A program made the translations under genes and the position numbers. A stretch of 64,000 nt of DNA from Planotetraspora phitsanulokensis (lineage in GTDB: Bacteria > Actinomycetota > Actinomycetes > Streptosporangiales > Streptosporangiaceae): the NCBI RefSeq assembly GCF_016863295.1, contig NZ_BOOP01000044.1, positions 29,545 through 93,544 on the forward strand, in the 5' to 3' direction. Positions 59,982 through 64,000 of this stretch are shown here, one piece after another; the first letter of the stretch is position 1, and each line of letters opens with the position of its first letter. Below the pieces are notes generated by a model. That model was given only the letters and a program-made list of their open reading frames with translations, was not told where the DNA came from and did no database searches.

Positions 59982-61427
59982 GTGACGGACAACAAGCCGA
60001 TGCGGCTCTGGGGCGGCAGGTTCGAGGGGGGACCCGCGGACGCGCTCACGCGCCTGTCGGTGAGCGTGCAGTTCGATTGGCGGCTCGCGCCGTACGACCT
60101 GCTGGCCTCGCGCGCGCACGCCCGTGTCCTGAACCGTGCCGGGCTGCTGACGGCGGAGGAGCTCGACCGCATGCTGGGCGCGCTCGACGAGCTGGAGAGC
60201 GCCTGCAAGAGGGGCGAGTTCCGCCCGACCGTCGCCGACGAGGACGTGCACACGGCGCTGGAGCGCGGTCTGCTCGAGCGTCTCGGCTCGCTCGGCGGCA
60301 AGCTGCGCGCCGGGCGCAGCCGCAACGACCAGGTCGCCACCGATCTCCGGCTCTATCTGCGCGACCACGTCCGCACCATCGTCTCGCGGCTGGTGGAGCT
60401 GGAGACCGCGCTGATGAGCCAGGCCGAGGAGCACGCCGCCACCGCGGCGCCCGGCATGACGCACCTTCAGCACGCGCAGCCCGTGTCCTTCGGCCACCAA
60501 CTGCTCGCCCACGTGCACGCCCTGACGCGGGACGCCGACCGGCTGAAGGACTGGGACAAGCGGGCGGCCGTGTCGCCCCTCGGCTCGGGCGCGCTGGCGG
60601 GCTCGTCGCTGCCTCTCGATCCCGCGGCTGTCGCGGCCGAGCTCGGCTTCGACGCCCCCGCGCCGAACTCGATGGACGCGGTCGCCGACCGTGACTTCGC
60701 CGCCGAGTTCCTCTTCTGCGCGGCGATGATCGGCGTGCACCTCTCGCGCCTCGGCGAGGAGATCGTGCTGTGGGCGTCCCAGGAGTTCCGGTGGATCGAG
60801 GTGGACGACGCCTACTCCACCGGCTCGTCGATCATGCCGCAGAAGAAGAACCCGGACGTCGCGGAGCTGGCCAGGGGCAAGAGCGGCCGGTTGATCGGAT
60901 CGCTGATGTCGCTGCTCACGACCTTGAAGGGCCTGCCGCTCACCTACAACCGCGACCTGCAGGAGGACAAGGAGCCGGTGTTCGACGCCGTCGACACCCT
61001 GCTGCTCGTGCTGCCCGCCGTCTCGGGCATGGTGTCGACGATGCGGGTGAACTCGGCCAAGCTCGAGGCCAGCGCCCCCGAGGGCTTCGCCCTGGCGACC
61101 GACCTCGCCGAGCTGCTGGTCCGCCGCGGGGTCGCCTTCCGCGACGCCCACGAGGCCGTCGGCCACCTGGTGGTGTGGTGCCAGGTCAACGACAAGGATC
61201 TCGGCGACCTGACCGACGAGGAACTCGCCAAGGTGTCCCCGCACTTCGCGGCGGAGCCCGCTGAGGCCGCCGACGGGACGCCCGGCGTCCGCGACGTCCT
61301 CAGCGTGCAGGGCGCCCTCGCCGCGCGCAGCGCGTTCGGCGGCACCGCCCCCGACCGGGTGCGCGACCAGCTCGTCGGCCTGCGAGAGATCGTCGACGGC
61401 CAGGCGGCATGGGCGAGCGGCAGCTGA
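59982..61427 (+). CDS. argH: Argininosuccinate lyase
   Basis: A 481-aa enzyme of the fumarase/aspartase superfamily, last step of arginine synthesis. [12 protein letters not shown] is the signature loop with the catalytic Ser, and TxxxTxxxQ-type segments such as [10 protein letters not shown] are present. GTG at 59982 has GAGGAGG upstream. The last 19 nt overlap the next gene. Confidence 0.96.
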   Translation: MTDNKPMRLWGGRFEGGPADALTRLSVSVQFDWRLAPYDLLASRAHARVLNRAGLLTAEELDRMLGALDELESACKRGEFRPTVADEDVHTALERGLLERLGSLGGKLRAGRSRNDQVATDLRLYLRDHVRTIVSRLVELETALMSQAEEHAATAAPGMTHLQHAQPVSFGHQLLAHVHALTRDADRLKDWDKRAAVSPLGSGALAGSSLPLDPAAVAAELGFDAPAPNSMDAVADRDFAAEFLFCAAMIGVHLSRLGEEIVLWASQEFRWIEVDDAYSTGSSIMPQKKNPDVAELARGKSGRLIGSLMSLLTTLKGLPLTYNRDLQEDKEPVFDAVDTLLLVLPAVSGMVSTMRVNSAKLEASAPEGFALATDLAELLVRRGVAFRDAHEAVGHLVVWCQVNDKDLGDLTDEELAKVSPHFAAEPAEAADGTPGVRDVLSVQGALAARSAFGGTAPDRVRDQLVGLREIVDGQAAWASGS

Positions 61428-62119
61428 CCGGGCCGCCGTCCTCCCTCTCCGGGACGGCGCTCGACCGCGACTTCTTCGACCGCCCGTCCGAGCAGGTGGC
61501 GCCTGACCTGCTCGGACGCGTGATCGTCCATGGACCCGTCGCGGTTCGGCTGACCGAGGTCGAGGCGTACGGCGAGCCCGGCCAGGACCCTCCGGCGCAC
61601 ACGTACCGCGGGCTCACGCCCAGGAACGCCGTCATGTTCGGCCCACCGGGGCATGTCTACGTCTACTTCACGTACGGCATGCATTTCTGCGCCAATCTCG
61701 TCTGCCGGCCTGAGGGCGTCGGCTCCGCCGTGCTGATGCGGGCGGGCGAGGTGATCGCCGGAGCCGAGGTCGCCCGGGCCCGGCGGTTTCCCCCGGGTAC
61801 GGCTGTCGCCGGCGGATCCGGTGGCGTCTCCGGCGTCCGGACGAAGCGGATCTCGGACCGGGACCTCGCGCGGGGACCGGCGAGGCTCGCGGTGGCTCTC
61901 GGGCTGGAACGGGAGCACAACGGGCTCGACTGCTGCGCCGGCGGGCCGATGCGCGTGCTGGCCGGCGAACCCCCGGATCCCGGGCTGATCCTTGCCGGGC
62001 CCCGGACGGGGGTGTCCACCGGTGCCGAGACCCCGTGGCGGTTCTGGATCGAGGGCGATCCGACCGTGTCGCCCTACCGGCCGCACGCACCGCGCAGGCG
62101 AACGCGCCCGCCGGGCTGA
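61409..62119 (+). CDS. DNA-3-methyladenine glycosylase (AAG/MPG family)
   Basis: A 236-aa base-excision enzyme removing alkylated purines. [22 protein letters not shown] contains the catalytic Glu region (split here at the motif VEAYG), and [23 protein letters not shown] is diagnostic of the AAG fold. A Gly/Ser-rich stretch near residues 131-145 is an insertion. Overlap with argH by 19 nt indicates co-transcription. Confidence 0.9.
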   Translation: MGERQLTGPPSSLSGTALDRDFFDRPSEQVAPDLLGRVIVHGPVAVRLTEVEAYGEPGQDPPAHTYRGLTPRNAVMFGPPGHVYVYFTYGMHFCANLVCRPEGVGSAVLMRAGEVIAGAEVARARRFPPGTAVAGGSGGVSGVRTKRISDRDLARGPARLAVALGLEREHNGLDCCAGGPMRVLAGEPPDPGLILAGPRTGVSTGAETPWRFWIEGDPTVSPYRPHAPRRRTRPPG

Positions 62120-62133
62120 GTAACGAGTGGCGA

Positions 62134-62139
62134 TAGGGT
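62134..62139 (+). promoter_or_regulatory. Probable -10 box upstream of tyrS
   Basis: TAGGGT lies 8 nt before a GTG at 62148, again the leaderless geometry, but the GTG opens a short frame rather than tyrS. Confidence 0.4.
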
Positions 62140-62147
62140 TTCGCCTC

Positions 62148-62273
62148 GTGCAGGCTTGTACGAGCGGAGCCGTACATCAAAGGCAGCCAGTGCGGCGCCG
62201 TGCCGTATATCCATCGATGAGCGAGAGCCAGGACCGTGACCGCATCTTCGGGCAATCTCATCCCGACATCTGA
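62148..62273 (+). CDS. Candidate 41-codon upstream ORF overlapping the tyrS start
   Basis: GTG at 62148, 8 nt after a TAGGGT box, opens 41 codons that end with a stop inside tyrS (38-nt overlap, different frame). The start is [20 protein letters not shown]. One Tyr is present, so it is not a classic Tyr-rich leader. The promoter geometry is the only real support. Confidence 0.25.
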   Translation: MQACTSGAVHQRQPVRRRAVYPSMSESQDRDRIFGQSHPDI

Positions 62274-63540
62274 GATCGCCGACATCCTCGACGAGCTGGA
62301 ATGGCGCGAGATCATCGCGCAGACCACCGACGCCGACGCGCTGCGCGCGGCGCTGGCCGAGGGGCCGATCACGGTCTATGCGGGCTTCGACCCGACGGCG
62401 CCGTCGCTGCACGTGGGCAACCTCGCCACACTGCTGATCCTCACCCGGTTCCAGCGGGCGGGGCACCGGCCGATCGGTCTGGTCGGCGGAGCGACGGGTC
62501 TCATCGGCGACCCGAGCGGCCGCAGCACCGAGCGATCGCTCAACTCGACGGAGATCGTCGCGGAGTGGTTGTCCCGGATTCGCGTCCAGGTTGAGAAATT
62601 CCTCTCATTCGAGGAGGGGCCGACGGCGGCGACGCTGGTGAGCAACCTCGACTGGACCGGCGAGCTGTCGGCGATCGAGTTCCTCCGAGACGTCGGGAAG
62701 CACTTCCCGGTCAACCGCATGCTGGCCAGGGAGTCCGTGGCCGCGCGGCTGGGCGGCGAAGGTCTCAGCTACACCGAGTTCAGCTACCAGATCCTCCAGG
62801 CCAACGACTACCTCGAGTTGTACCGCCGACATGGGTGCTCGCTCCAGCTCGGCGGCAGCGACCAGTGGGGCAACATCACGGCGGGCGTCGACCTGATCCG
62901 CCGTGTCGAGGGAGCCCACGTCCACGCGCTGACCGGCAAACTGATCACGAAGGCCGACGGCACGAAGTTCGGCAAGACAGCGGGTGGGGCCGTGTGGCTC
63001 GATCCGGCGCTGACTTCGCCGTACGCCTTCTACCAGTACTGGCTGAACTCCGACGACCGCGATGTGGTGCGCTTCCTCAAGGTGTTCACCTTCCGGTCGC
63101 GTGAGGAGATCGCGGAGCTCGAGTTGTCCGCGAAGGAGCGGCCGGCGGCGCGTGAGGCCCAGCGGGCGCTGGCCGAGGATCTGACGACCCTCGTCCATGG
63201 CGCCGACGAACTCGCGCGGGTCATCGCGGCGTCACGGGCCCTCTTCGGCCAGGGATCGTTGTCCGACCTCGACGAGAAGACGCTCGAATCGGCGCTGGCG
63301 GAGGTTCCGAAGGCCACCGTCACCTCCCTGGGGGCGTCGTACGTCGATTTGCTGGGGGAGAGCGGCCTGGTCGAGTCCAAGTCGGCGGCCCGCCGGGCGG
63401 TCAAGGAGGGCGGCGCGTACCTCAACAACGTGAAGATCACGGATGAGGAGTACGTGCCGTCGGCCGATGATCTGCTCCACGGCCGGTTCCTCGTGCTTCG
63501 CCGTGGCAAGAGGACCATCGGCGGCGTCGAAGTCGTCTGA
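62236..63540 (+). CDS. tyrS: Tyrosyl-tRNA synthetase
   Basis: A 434-aa class I synthetase of the TyrRS-S4 type: [15 protein letters not shown] carries the HIGH motif (HVGN), [10 protein letters not shown] carries KMSKS (KFGKT), and the C-terminal S4 RNA-binding domain reads [21 protein letters not shown] start with an AGGA nearby. Confidence 0.96.
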   Translation: MTASSGNLIPTSEIADILDELEWREIIAQTTDADALRAALAEGPITVYAGFDPTAPSLHVGNLATLLILTRFQRAGHRPIGLVGGATGLIGDPSGRSTERSLNSTEIVAEWLSRIRVQVEKFLSFEEGPTAATLVSNLDWTGELSAIEFLRDVGKHFPVNRMLARESVAARLGGEGLSYTEFSYQILQANDYLELYRRHGCSLQLGGSDQWGNITAGVDLIRRVEGAHVHALTGKLITKADGTKFGKTAGGAVWLDPALTSPYAFYQYWLNSDDRDVVRFLKVFTFRSREEIAELELSAKERPAAREAQRALAEDLTTLVHGADELARVIAASRALFGQGSLSDLDEKTLESALAEVPKATVTSLGASYVDLLGESGLVESKSAARRAVKEGGAYLNNVKITDEEYVPSADDLLHGRFLVLRRGKRTIGGVEVV

Positions 63541-63547
63541 CGGACAG

Positions 63548-63590
63548 CGCATCGCCCCGGGGCCGATCGGTCCCGGGGCGATGCGTTTTC
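63548..63590 (+). terminator. Intrinsic terminator after tyrS
   Basis: A 14-bp perfect stem CGCATCGCCCCGGG (63548-63561) and CCCGGGGCGATGCG (63572-63585) with a 10-nt loop, then TTTTC. Confidence 0.85.
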
Positions 63591-63695
63591 GCGGTCAAGA
63601 ATTTTCGTGGCGGGGGTAACAGTCTGATAGCCATGCGGGTTCCGTGGGCGCGAATCACGCGTCTGACCTGCGACGACACGCCATCCGCCCGTGAT

Positions 63696-63724
63696 TTGAC
63701 GGAAGCCTGGGAGTTGCCTAATGT
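63696..63724 (+). promoter_or_regulatory. Tandem promoter 1
   Basis: TTGACG (63696-63701), 17 bp, TAATGT (63719-63724). Confidence 0.65.
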
Positions 63725-63858
63725 TTCCTTCGCCCCAAGGGACGCGGGACGCCGAGAAGGCGGCCAGACGCCGAGGGGCAGGCCACTTGGACAAGCGACC
63801 GGGCGCGGATTGATCGCCAAGCTCGGGTTGATCGTAATGCGGCGAAACCTCCGGTTTT

Positions 63859-63887
63859 GACAAGTTACGGATAACGCCGTAAGTTGG
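63859..63887 (+). promoter_or_regulatory. Tandem promoter 2
   Basis: TTGACA (63859-63864), 17 bp, TAAGTT (63882-63887): an almost ideal housekeeping promoter and the strongest in the window. Confidence 0.75.
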
Positions 63888-64000
63888 AGTGGTTGCCCCG
63901 GAAGCGGGGTGGTCCTCCTCTGGAGGGTGCTGAGGTACGGCGAGGCCGGCAGGCCGACGCCGGACGAGGCTCCTCGAGGATGGGACAAGCGGAAGTCCAA

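Larger units (their letters stand above)
63591..64000 (+). other. Non-coding region at the right edge, probable rRNA operon leader
   Basis: No gene is seen from the tyrS terminator to the window end. It contains two strong tandem promoters and then about 110 bp of non-coding, hairpin-rich sequence running off the edge. That is how actinobacterial rRNA operons begin, but no rRNA sequence is reached. A degenerate AATCACG...CTGACCTGCG...CGTGATT at about 63655-63697 resembles a remnant of the 53-bp repeat. Confidence 0.5.

Overview
The window is about 64 kb of very GC-rich DNA from an actinomycete chromosome. GTG starts are common, operons overlap by 4 nt, and a phosphatidylinositol mannoside (PIM) operon, ruvCAB-yajC-secDF-apt-relA and an arginine cluster occur in the order familiar from Streptomyces and its relatives. 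The accessory content and the details suggest Streptosporangiales (Nonomuraea/Streptosporangium type). That placement is inference; no rRNA gene lies inside the window.

Layout. 1-4227: an EF-G-like GTPase (leftward, cut by the left edge) divergent from the operon pgsA-patA-pimA-lemA-like. 4358-9620: a DUF3048 lipoprotein, pdxS, a MarR regulator, pdxT, a YebC/TACO1 protein and an Eis-like acetyltransferase. 9721-19093: ruvC, ruvA, ruvB, yajC, secD, secF, apt, relA. 19557-21710 (minus): a DUF349 protein and a cyclophilin. 21982-25693: an MBL hydrolase, hisS, aspS. 26138-35160: DUF2231 protein, rarA, DUF948 protein, a small membrane protein, alaS, ruvX, two tandem mltG paralogues, aroE. 35436-42766: infC (AUC start, attenuated leader), rpmI, rplT, a TrmH methyltransferase, an orphan histidine kinase, pheS, pheT. 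42979-53549: a lineage-specific block with a secreted penicillin-acylase-family protein, a lipoprotein, a LamG/FN3 secreted protein, an MFS transporter, a SnoaL-like protein and an acyl-CoA ligase. 53732-61427: argC-J-B-D-F-R and argH, with no argG. 61409-63540: a 3-methyladenine glycosylase and tyrS. The right edge holds two perfectly spaced housekeeping promoters, probably the front of an rRNA operon.

How the genes work together. Most are core cell machinery: envelope lipid and PIM synthesis, PLP synthesis, Holliday junction processing, Sec export, stringent response, tRNA charging, translation initiation and arginine synthesis. The arginine cluster carries its own repressor gene (argR) and ARG-box-like sequence over the argC promoter.

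Most unusual signal. A family of about 53-bp repeats sits only between operons, at five loci (near 6408, 19116-19540, 25707-26002, 42785-42956 and 59576-59693). Each unit opens with GTGATCATGCAC, has TCG near position 17-19 and a CTGACCTG block near position 31-38. Units are arranged head-to-tail with a nearly exact 53-bp period, which is about five helical turns, and also inverted around long palindromes. I cannot match it to a named family.
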